Origin: Gordionus sp. m RMFG-2023
Taxonomy: Eukaryota > Nematomorpha > Gordioida > Chordodea > Parachordodidae
Direction: 5' to 3'
Assembly (NCBI RefSeq): GCF_954871325.1
Contig: NC_088777.1
Location: 47,283,366 to 47,347,365 of the forward strand
DNA length: 64,000 nucleotides
Below are positions 1 through 12,400 of the stretch, piece by piece. Position 1 is the first letter of the stretch; the number at the start of each line of letters is the position of its first letter. The translations under genes were made by a program, and so were the position numbers. The notes under the pieces were generated by a model. It ran no database searches and had not been told where the DNA came from. It saw nothing but the letters and a program-made list of their open reading frames with translations.

Positions 1-3000
1 TAGCATAAATTTGTTTGGAAATAATACATGCCATATAACATCTACTTTTCTCTTTATCTTATTCTACCGTAGTTTATTTAAAAATGGTCAGAAATTTCCT
101 CTAATCAGGTTAACTCTTTAAATATTACCTTATGCCATTCTCTATTTTTTTTAATCAGTCTATTCCTTATTTGCTTTCCATAATACCACCATACAACGCT
201 TCCATATTTTTGTCAAAATATTGAGCATCTATCCACGGGGGTACACCATTTTATAAGTCTTTCACTTAATCTCACTATCATGTCTTCAATCTCTTATAAT
301 TTTACAGTCCGCTTTATGTTTGATCTCATAATCCATTAGTTTTCGGTCAGAATTGCCATCTTCGTGATAGAAAATAGTTTAGAGATAACAAGCCAAGTTT
401 TACACCCCTCCCAATCAAAATATTTTTTTTTCCTACGCCCCTAATCCCCCAGGAAACATATGGCCATGAATTCTGATATTCAGCCTCCCCCTCTTTCATA
501 TAGACACAGGTCACCCAAGCTTTAAACTAGCTCTTCTTTATAATTTAATATCAATCCAAACAAAAATGCCGGCATTATTACCATCCTAACTTGCTCCTCA
601 TTTTTTAAATTTTTTTTATACCTGTAAATTTCTTTAGATCATAAAATAAGTATTGAGGATGTGTCATGGTCAACATATTACTAAACCGCCAGCTGTTTAA
701 CCGGCTATGTAGCTTCAAATAGGCAGTCTAAGAGAAAAAGGGTTGTATATATGACCGGTCAAATATGATTAGGTCAATTAATCGGTCAAATACATTGGGT
801 TAATTGACCGGTCAAATACGATTCAGTCAATTTACCGGTCAAATTTACATGTTTTAAAAGACAATATTTACTTTATTAAGAAAAGAAAGTAAAAAATATA
901 GTAAAATAAATCTATAATATTAATTTTATAATATTTTTTAATTCATTGTCATTCAATAATTAATGTTTCGCAGTGGCCGATTATTGTTCTGATTCATATA
1001 TAATATTTTTATTTTCTTTGATATTTTTTTAATCCTGTTGTCGAGATCTTCAATTTATTTCTGTTTTAATAAGAATATTTACCAAAATCTTTAGGAAGAA
1101 TAGGTAGAAATAGGAATTGTTAATAAAGTTCAATTTCTATTAATGGGCATGGTGAAAAAAAGCTCATTCCACTAACTTAAGGCCGGAATCTAATTGTTTT
1201 CCATATAATTTGCTTCTGATATTTATGATGTCACTTGAAATATTCTGATCATACACTTTGTAAAATACCTAATTCTTGTATTATATTAAATATTTCATGA
1301 AATTCACTACTGAAAGATGCTACCTATCCCTTTGATATTGGGGACCCAATAAATAAGCAGCGTTGTGTCCACATGTATTTATATCATTTTTCTTTTTACA
1401 AACATATTTTTAATTTTTTTTTCTTCAGATTTAGGTTTTGACCAAGTTAGATACTCCTCCGACCAAATGACCAACTTGCCGAAAAAAACAAAAAATACGT
1501 AAAATAACAATGCTATCAAACACTTAAAATTAACAAATACAGGGTATCCTAGTCTAAAAATTGTTTAGTCTAGGCCAAAGAGACTAAACAAAATAAGTAT
1601 CAAAAATAAGTCGTATCGGAAAACACCCTGCAATCTTTTTTTTAACACTTATTTTTACAAAATTAACTTTGCACATACTTCATTATATTTGATTGATAGT
1701 CTTTGTAATTTACTAAAAATCTCTAATACTGAATAAAAATCTGGCATGTTTGACTTGCACAGGTTGGATCGAGCCCAAATTTTTTAAAATTTAAAAACCT
1801 GAACATCCCTATTGAGTCCCATTTTGACTGATGCTCTAGATTTCAATTTGAGTTATTTTTTTTATCTAGTAATAATATCTCACTTTTCTTTTCCCATTTT
1901 TGAAAACCTTCATCCCTTTACTTCTCATCTAGATTTCAGTTGAATGTTACCCCATGGTGACTAAATTGTCTGTTTTTTTTCATATCAAACAATTTCCAGT
2001 CATATTATATTGCAAAGGATGAATTTTTTATAAATAACTTATTCCTTTTTTAAAAAATGTTGCCTCATTAATTTTATAAGGTATGAAAAAAATTTCGATA
2101 CCTAAAATTAATCTTAAACAAATTACCCTGATCTAATCTAAAAATTATTTATTCCTATTAAAATCAATGAGGATGCAAAAGAATGAATATATATATATAT
2201 AATTATATAGAGAAATAGTTGTTTGCTGAAAATATCCATTTTGTGGGTTATTCTTCCAGAGGATTTATCCAAAAATTGGTTTAGAAATTTCAAAAAAAAA
2301 ACTACTTTAGACATTAACATACACACGATATTTTAAGATTCTTTTATATATAAGTATAATAAATCATTACTACTTGTGTATACATTCCAAAAGGCAAGCT
2401 AGAAAGCTGGACAGTGAAATGTAAATAAATGTATTTTTTTCACACAATAAAATAAAATGATTATTCTATGTGCATAAATATCTAGTTTGCGCACAATAAA
2501 GTTGGCATCATCAAAATACATGGATAGGAAAGAAATAATGTTAAAAGTGAATTTAAACCAAAATATTTTAAAAAAATTATGTATCTTTTGCAGGGATAAA
2601 AAAAATACAAGATTCTTTTGTAAATAAAATGACTTATTTCAAAAATATACAAATTATATCTATATAAAAGGATCTTGTGTCTTAAATGTGAGTATTAACG
2701 GTACTACCAAACTCTGAATACTACTATTTACGTAGTATGGTTTTGTAATATAGAGATTACGATTTATAAGATAAAAATGAAAGCCACCATACAAGGTACA
2801 AATTCGTTAGTAAACAATAAAACTTGCCATTTTAGGTTTTTTACAATCTGAAGCAAGCGACTATATTAACTTATTTAAAAGAATATATAAAAGTTAAACT
2901 TTTAACAAACATAGATTATATTTATTTTTTTAAAAAAGAAATAATTGCATGTAAATTTTATTTTAGTATATTTTTATTTTCCGTGTCCAGAATGAATTTC

Positions 3001-3482
3001 AAGTTTTTATAAGTTTATTAATAAAATATTACTTAATTAAATTTGAGTTCTTAACCTCGTGCTTAAAATGTGCAATTATTTGTTTTTAAATTTAAGCAAT
3101 AAAGTGGGGTAATGATATAGTGGATTCGAATCAAGAACTATCGGGATTATGATAAATGTATAGAAACAACTAGGCCCACAGACGTTACTTGAAGGTATCA
3201 AATTTTTTTGTATATAAGAATAAAATACAATGCTATCTTATATTTTAATAAAACACATAAATATTTAATAACGTTCAAAACTATTTTAATCATTACCCTA
3301 ATTATATAACATATTAGGTAGTAAAATTCTATATTGTCTATTCTTTATACAACAACGCATAAAAAAATTAATGTAAAATTCTGATAGGATAAATATGTCT
3401 TAAATAAATAGCTAAACAATTTAAATAATTTTGTATAACAATTAAATAATTGAGCAATTTTTTATAAATATCATAGAGAAAT
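1..3482. other. AT-rich flank, no gene recognised
   Basis: No open frame here resembles a known protein. The block is AT-rich with small simple repeats. At 752-846 there is a cluster of four imperfect copies of a roughly 30-base unit built on GACCGGTCAAATA. At 1541-1631 a short segment begins CAGGGTATCC and ends GGAAAACACCCTG with an internal hairpin, which could be a MITE remnant. A TA microsatellite lies near 2188-2204. The last part is the region downstream of the dehydratase stop codon. Confidence 0.5.
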
Positions 3483-6400
3483 TCATAATTCTCTTTGAGA
3501 ATTTACGATGGCTGCCAAATCATTCGGACTTATATTTCCACCCGTTAAAACTACTACAACGTTTAGTTTAACTCCTGAACCATCTTCGTAAAGTGCTTGT
3601 TGGACCCTTGGCTCACTACTAGCATCGAAGAATGGCGAATATTGAATGTAATCGTTAGATAATGGCCAAAGGTTCTCAGTTTTATCCTCGATGATTTCTT
3701 CGTAATCACCACCACGATTAACGGGTAAATCGTTTTCCTTAGCGGCTTTCAAATCGATTCCGGGAACTTTTCCGTGCATTAAAGCGGCTAAGGCGGCGCA
3801 ACCAGATGGCTCTACGACTAATCCCGTCTCATAACACTTTGCCATGCTCGCTTTTATTTCTTCGTCGCTTACTAAAATGATGGCATCAACATTGCGAGAA
3901 CATATATCGTAAGTTATCTTACCTTTAATAAAATAATGAAATTAATTTCGTAAAATATCGTTTCAACACTTGTAAAGTTTTACTTTGGAAGAAATTCAAA
4001 ATAAATAGTTACGACGAGCCGTTTAACAGAGTTTATGCGTAAACGTGTTCCACATAACTGATAATATTAAAATAAGTAAACCTTTTCTCTTTTTTTTTGA
4101 GTTAGAAGCTTGAAATTATAATTTACTACGAATCTAATCAAACTCTAATTCTATATTTGTTAAAATATGAATAATATCAGAGACCTGCAGGCCCGGCCCT
4201 AAACCCGGCCCCGCCCTAAGCCCGACCCGGGAACCGTATTTTAATTTTTAAAAAAAAATAGGCGAAACCAAATATTTTAAAAATATCCGGGCCGGGCCTG
4301 AAAATATAAAAACCGGGCCCTGGTCTAAAAATCTGTTGAAAAAAACCGGGATGGGCAGTAAAATGGCACCCTTGCAGGTCTCGGAATAATATGGTAGGGT
4401 AAAACTGAATTTTAATATATGGATTATAATCTTTAAGAATCAATGTCCCTCGACATAATTATGTAGTTTTTCTTTCTTTCTATATTTCTGTCTTTTTTTC
4501 TACCAGTTTAGAATCGAGAACTCTTTTTCATTTATTTGGATATAAATTAAAATTTTTAGAAATAAAATAACTTTCGTATTATTTTATAAAGGGATAAAAT
4601 CATGAACTCAGAACATTCAGTGATATGGATTACAAGGGGAACGGAACATAATTTTTGGGGAGGAATGGGAAAGGAAGAAAAATGCACTTGTTTTCGAGTT
4701 CCTGATAAATATTATTGTTATTGTTAATGCTAGAAAATAATTTCTATCTATTTGTGCCATAAATTATTGTATTCACCCTTAAATCCATGACTTTTCCTAC
4801 GTGGGTCAATAATTGGAAAATATGATTTTGTTGGTTATCATATATTATTATTAGCTGATCTTTTGATATTTTTCCAAAAAAAATAATGTAATTCGTAGTT
4901 AGTGTTATTATGATTTATATTGAACCATAATGGCGATTTATTATAATTTTTGGGAAATCCTTTCAAGATAATTATATTTCAGGGAACTATAAGTGGTTTT
5001 CATTAGGGGCTAAATATTGCTGCAGGACTTTTATAATGAGTATGTGCAATCTTCTCAGAGAAATTTTGTGTGATTAGGTTAATTCTAAAATGCTACTTAA
5101 GAAAATTTACTTTGTTGGAATTCTTATTTAAAGGTATGCATAAGTTCAACAATCTGAAAAAAAGGTGTGCAATATCTTGGACAAACACCATATTGCACAG
5201 TAGATATTTTTATTAATAGAGCAATATGCTGCAAGATTATACCTTTTAATTTTCATTTATAAAAATATATAGCATTGTTAAGGGGCTCCATTTGAGCTAA
5301 TATTTAAAAATGGTTAACTCAATATTTTATCTAGAAAAATATTAATTTTGCTCATAGATGACACAAAGGTTTAGATATCTTAGCAAATCTCGAGGCTGAG
5401 GTAGCATTCTGGCGAAAATATTGAGTTCATCGTTGTTCAAAATATACTCAAATTGAGCTGTTCTAAAAAAAATAATTTGTGCAATAATCAGGTCATCAAA
5501 AAGTAGATTGATTCATTTTTTGGATACTTTATTATAATTTTTTAAAATTAAGAAATATGGAGATAATATATATGGAGGCCAATCCGATCCGATATTAAAT
5601 TGATATCGGCCGATTACCAATCCGATATCATATCTAATTTTGTATTCTATAAAGATATCAATGGTTAATTTTTAATATACTTTTTATTAGTATATCATCT
5701 ATAATTTAACTATACCATAACATATGTCATTTAAATATATTATAATGATCAGTTATAGTTTATATTCAATTCAATTGCAATTCTAAAAGTATTATAAAAT
5801 ATTTTTATTGATAAATCACTTATTTATATAATAAGTAATAACATAATCTATTTAAAAAATAAGTAATAAACAAATATATTATGAAATTTGGAATAAATTT
5901 ATAAATTAATGTATCGAAGATTTCTTTTTAGAAATACCAAAATTTCTAATTTATCAAAGGTCAGTCTGCAGCTATGGTAATGTCAATATCACCAGCTTTA
6001 TCGCACACTTTTATAAACAGAATGAGCAAAAAAAATAACAATAAGGCAGAATGTTTATTAATTAATTATTATTTAAAAAAAATTAAACATAAAAATGAAT
6101 TTCGATTTTATTTATAAAAATAAAAAAGGTTTTTTTAGATATAACTTTTTTTAAATATTATAATATTTTATTTTTGTTAAAAACGCCATTTTTTATCGGA
6201 TCAGATCGGAAAATTTTATAATATTTGCCGATAACCGATATTGGATGAAATATCGATTAATGATATTATATCTTAAATATTTTAATATATTTATAATAAA
6301 GTAATATTCCATATTATAGCCATTTTTGAAAAAAATATAAGCTAAAATTTGGGAGAAGTGTACAATTAAGATTTAGTAGTGTGTATATATATTATAAATT

Positions 6401-9400
6401 TTGAAACAATAATTATTTAGAGATCAAAATTTTAAGCCCTTCTAGGATATTAATTCATTGAGAGATCAAAATTTAAGCCCTTCTAGGATATTAATTCATT
6501 GACATATATTTTTTTAATCTAAAAAATACCACTAAATATATGTCAATGAATTAAAATCCTAGAAAGGCTTCAAATTTTGATCTCTCAATAATTATTGTTA
6601 ATTAATAATATATATATATACACTATTAAATTTTAATTGTACACTTCTCCCAAATTTTAGTTTATAAATTTTTCAAAAATGGACAGTATAATATGTAATA
6701 TTACTTTATTATATATATAAAAAAATAAAAATTTACTAATTAAGATATAATATCATTGAAAAAAGATAATGGTGTATCATTTGAAAGTGTTTCTGTTGAA
6801 GTAGGTCAGCAGTAGTTTGATCCTTTGATTGAAACATCAAAGTATGATACAATCTTGACGTTTCACTTTTGAAAAAGGTATCTATTTGAATGATTCATGC
6901 TTTCCAAGCCTTCTACCATTGATAGTAGGTACAATCTAAAATAATATTAAATTATAGATAAAAATATATATTTTACTGGCTCTCGAATGGCACCCTTTCC
7001 AAAAGAGCCAAAAGTTTTTCCTCCACAAGAGCATTTGCTTTTGAACCACTTGCCTTTGGTCTATTTTCTTTAAGATTAAAACTATCTGTAATATTCCTGT
7101 CTTTTATTGAAGGCTCCATGAATTTAATATAATCATACTATCTGTATGATAATTTGGTACCTGATGATCCAGATGACTTTCCCAATTTATTTTGTTCAAT
7201 TGATCTCTAAAATTTTTCAACTTCTTCTTTAAGCATGATACAGTTGTATCATGCTGTGGAAACTCTTTCTCCATGCTAATAAAAATATAATTTATTATTA
7301 TTGTTTATATATATTTACCTTAAACTAATGTTAGATAAACCATCTAACACTAAGATTGAGTTTTTACGGTCTGGATTTCGCTGGTTCCAGACCATATCTT
7401 GCATCTCCAACAAGTTACAAATTTTTTTTGTAAGTTTATCATCTCATATTATAAAATGATAATAATATCAATTAATGTATTCTAATATTATATAAATATA
7501 AATGAATATATTCTAAAATTATATAAATATAAATGAATAAATTATATAAAATATCATTTAATATATTCTAAAATTATATAAATATCAATTTTTATATTCT
7601 AAATGTTATAATAATCAAATAATATATGAGATAAATTATACTTACAATTTTGTATCCATTTTAAATTTTAGCGCAAAATTAAAAAAGCATTAAAAAAATC
7701 AAACCAGATTGCTTTTTTTTAACGCTTGCCGTAAAAAAATCACTAGTTTGGTGCCCCCATTTTTGGTATTAGTGATAAATCACTTCATCTAACGCTTCCT
7801 ATCATTTAATATTTATGCGGCATATTTAAAAAATAAATTAAAATAACTCAAATCTAATATAAAATTAAAAATATTCAAAAATCTATAGATACTACTGCTA
7901 CAACCTCATATCCATACCATCATGCTACCCCAACCTTACAGGAGAAAGTATCCGCAATTATACAAAGTAGTATCTAGATAGAAGAAAATACTATCTTTCA
8001 TATAAATTATAAATTTTAATATTTAATAAAACAACCTAATTCTCAGGCAGAATTTATCAATTTCGTAATAACTAGCAATACAAATTCAAGTATTTATAGT
8101 GCGCACAAATTGAGCGTTGCAACGCTCCGTTTTAAAATCTAATAATGTATTTTAAAAGGTATTGTGCAAATTGGATTTTTTTACGGCAAGCGTTAAAAAA
8201 AGCAATCTGGTTTGATTTTTATTGTGCTATTTTATTTTTGCGGGAAAATTTAAAATGGATACAAAATTGTAAATATAAATTTATCTCATATATTAATTGA
8301 TATTATAACATTTAGAATATATAAATTGATATTTATATAATTTTATTAAATGATATTTTATATAATTTATTCATTTATATTTATATAATTTTAGAATTTG
8401 GGATGATAAAGTTACAAAAACATTTTGTAACCTGTTGGAGATGAATGATATGGTCTGGAACCAACAAAATCCAGACCATAAAAACTCGATTTTAGTGTTA
8501 GAAAGTCTAACTAACATTAGTTTAAGGTAAATATATATAAACAATAATAATAAATTATATTTTCATTAGCATGGAGAAAGAATACCCACTGCATGATACA
8601 ACAGATCATGCTTAAAGAAAAAGTTAAAAAATTTTAGATATCCTCAACAAGATAAAGATGGGTAAGTCCTCTGGTTCAGCAGGCACAAAATTATCATACA
8701 GATGGTATGATTATATCAAATTCATGGAGCCCTCAATAAAAGATAGGAAAATTACTGATAGTTTCAATCTAAAAGAAAATATACCTAAGGCCAGTGGGTC
8801 AAAAGTAAATAGTCTTGGTGGAGGAAAGACTTTTGGCTCTTTTGGAAAAAGTGCCATCCGAGAGTCAGTAAAATATATATTTATCTATAAATTTAATATA
8901 ATTTTAGATTGTATCTACTATCAATGGAAGCAGGCTTGGAAAGCATGAATCATTCTAATAGATACTTTTTCAAAAGTGAAACATCAAGATTGTATCATAC
9001 TTTGATGTTGCAATCAAAGGATCAAATTACTGTTGAATTATCACCTACTTCAACAGAAACACATTCAAATGATACACCTTTATCTTTATTTAATAATATT
9101 ATATCTTAATTATTTTTGCAAATATTTTTATTTATATATATATATATAATAAAGTAATATTCTATATTATAGTGTCCATTTTTGAATAATATATAAACTA
9201 AAATTTGGGAGAAGTGTACAATTAAGATTTAGTAGTGTGGTGTATATATATATATATATAATAAATTTTGAAACAATAATTATTTAGAGATCAAAATTTG
9301 AAACCTTTCTAGGATTTTAATTCATTGACATATATTTTTTTAATCTAAAAAATACCACTATATTCTAAAAAGATTACAAGCTAGGATAAGTATAAACCTA

Positions 9401-12400
9401 ATGTATCCTTGCATTTTTTTTAACCATAATTTAGCCAATATTATCTTTAGAATATGTAAAAAGAATAATAGTGTTTGATTTTTTAAGATATTGACTTTTT
9501 ATATAGATAACTTTTATGGTTTATTGAGCCAATATTTTATTTTGACATCAACTTATATGAATATAATATAAAAAATTAAATGAAATAAAATTGGATTATA
9601 TTATTTTAATAAGACATTTAATACTCTCTTACATATTCTAGTGAACATTTTTATTCTTAAAGAAAGAAAAATATAATTAAAATTTTTTTATTTGCATTTG
9701 TTAATCTATTTATTTTTATATAATAGATATCTTATTCTATTTAAGGTGAATATATATAAATAAACAATCTTTTATAAATTTATTTAGCATTTTTACTTAA
9801 ATATGTAGATTATTATAAATATATTAAGGTAGGATAAATAAATAAATTTATAGATTTTTTTAAATACTATATAATAAAATTTATAAATTATAATTATTTA
9901 ATTAAAAATAAAATTCTATAATTGAGTCCCCAAAAAGGAACCATAATTGTGTCTAAAAATTTCTATTTGAATTTTTTGTCGAATAAAAAGGAATTCTCTT
10001 GGTTCATTTGTGAAAAGTCGTATTTTATTAGCAAGATTTTTTAAAAACAAAAATGTTGAAGGCGAAAAATGCCCGTTAGTAGAAGTCACAACTGGAGTGA
10101 ATAAAAAGTTTTTAAAATTTTTGAATTTGTTTATCTTTTTAATTTCAGCCTGTGTTATTAAATTGAAATTTATGTTTGAAGGAAATGATGAAACACACGT
10201 GTAGTCCCATATGAGTGATTTGCCGAGGGCCCAAGGTATGGTTGTCATACCATCAGGTCTTAAACCATCTACTTGAGATAAATTTGATAGTTCGAGATTG
10301 TTAGGAATGTGTGCAGCTGTTAAGCTTCTATTTATTATATGGTTTACAGCTGAGTGGCGTTGATGTCGCCCTTGACTAAAAATGCAATTTAAGCCATGTC
10401 TACCCTTTGAATCAACGGGTGATTTGCATTTGACGCAGGCATGAGGCTGTACTATATCGCAACCTAGACGTAGACCAATGGTTACTCTCAGTTGTTCATC
10501 TGATAAGAGATTACCAAGGTTGCGACTAGGGAGTGATTCTAACCATTCATGACCACCAAGTCTGTCAGATAATTGAAGGAGTTGAATGCAATCTAAAGGT
10601 GGATTGACTGATATATCTGTCTGGTATTTAGAGATTAAAGGTGTGAAAAAATTTTTGTGTGTGATGATTGATGGTAATACGGTGTTAATGGGTGTGTTTG
10701 CCTTCCATTTGTCAATAGCGTCGTCTAATAAACGATCGGTAGGGCATATGAAGCCAGAAATAATAGAATTGTTAGATAATCTAGATGATACGAATGATGA
10801 TAAGGATAAAAGATTGAGCGGAAAAAAATCTAAACCTCCTAGTTTAGAAGGTAGCTGAGCAAGTGACCAATTGAATGAGTTTAAATTTATGTTTAAAATT
10901 TTTTCCAGAAATATTTTAAATTTATCCTGAATTTTAGATATGAATTCATTGTTTTTGAAAAAAGATGATGATCGGAAAATATGCATAAATTTAGGTATGT
11001 ACAGGCATTTGCGAATTAAAAATAAAGATTGATGAGCTGGTAGGAGACTAAGAATGTGCTCCATACTGTAAAAGCTTTTAAAAATCTTGTTGAGAAAATC
11101 TTCCGATTTGGTCGCATTAGCTAATGGGGACCCAAGTAAGGTTAAGCTGTCAGGAGCAATGATTTTGTAGCCTTCCAACTTTTGTGGCTTATTGTTTAAG
11201 AAACATAATTCTGTTTTATTTATGTTGAGTACCAGGCCGATAGCTTGGGAATTGATTTCCAGGTGTTTTAAGGCGCTTAGTACATTAGCTGAAGGGCCAC
11301 ATATGGTCTCATCGTCTAAATACCATAGATTAAGATCTAGGTTAAAATTTTGTTTAATTTGGTAGATGAGATGATGGATTCCAAAACAAAAAAGAAGAGG
11401 TCCTAATGGATCCCCTTGTTGGATGCCCTCTTGGGATAAAATCTGATAAGATCCATATGTCAAAGGCGTCTGAAAACCATATGAGGATTCAATAAATTTA
11501 GAATAACAGGGAAATGTTTCATAGAAGAATTTTAAAAATGAGGTACGATGTAGGCTATTGAAGGCATTTTTAAAATCTAGTTTACATATTACAGAATCAG
11601 GTGGTGGGTTTTCTAAGTAAATTCTTAATGTATGAGCCGCTAACCATCAAATTTATCTCAAGTAGATGGTTTAAGACCTGATGGTATGACAACCATACCT
11701 TGGGCCCTCGGCAAATCACTCATATGGGACTACACGTGTGTTTCATCATTCCCTTCAAACATAAATTTCAATTTAATAACACAGGCTGAAATTAAAAAGA
11801 TAAACAAATACAAAAATTTTAAAAACTTTTTATTCACTCCAGTTGTGACTTCTACTAACGGGCATTTTTTGCCTTCAACATTTTTGTTTTTAAAAAATCT
11901 TGCTAATAAAATACGACTTTTCACAAATGAACCAAGAGAATTCCTTTTTATTCGACAAAAAATTCAAATAGAAATTTTTAGACACAATTATGGTTCCTTT
12001 TTGGGGACTCAATTATAGAATTTTATTTTTAATTATATAATTATAATTTATAAATTATAATATTTTTAATTAGGTGTTATGTGAAATAAATAAATAAAAC
12101 AATAAAAATAAAAAAAAAAAATATAATATAATAAAATAATTTATGAATTTAAAAAATCTTTGAATAAATTTCTGATATTTCTTGCTTCATTAGATGATGC
12201 ATTGCTGTCGCTCATAACAGATATAGGTCTTACAGCCAAGCTTGTGATATCTGTGAATAGGATATCCTTGCACTAAATGCAAACTGTGAGAAGGAAACTT
12301 CAGTTATAAGATACCTTTTATATAAATAATTTTATGTTAAATTATCATATTTTACCTTAAGGTGAGAAATAGTCGATCTTTGCATTAATCTGCTTGTTGA

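Larger units (their letters stand above)
9878..12060. repeat. Head-to-head pair of 5'-truncated LINE copies (inverted repeat)
   Basis: About 370 bp at 9878-10278 recurs in inverted orientation at 11645-12060. By eye the arms differ at only a few bases. Each arm contains the LINE 3' end: the last coding part, the stop, and an AT-rich 3' UTR starting ATAGAATTTTATTTTTAATTA. The two 5'-truncated ends meet near 11645. The longer copy runs on the minus strand and the shorter on the plus strand. Confidence 0.85.

Noticed and set aside
3110-3160. GGATTCGAATCAAG as a tRNA or SINE B box
   Set aside because: No matching A box, acceptor stem or anticodon arm can be folded around it.
10010-10858. Plus-strand frames at 10010-10204 and 10586-10858
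   Set aside because: They are antisense shadows of the LINE reverse transcriptase and endonuclease frame.
9878-12060. Twin-priming explanation for the inverted LINE pair
   Set aside because: In twin priming the element is split into two non-overlapping parts. Here the same 3' end is present in both arms.
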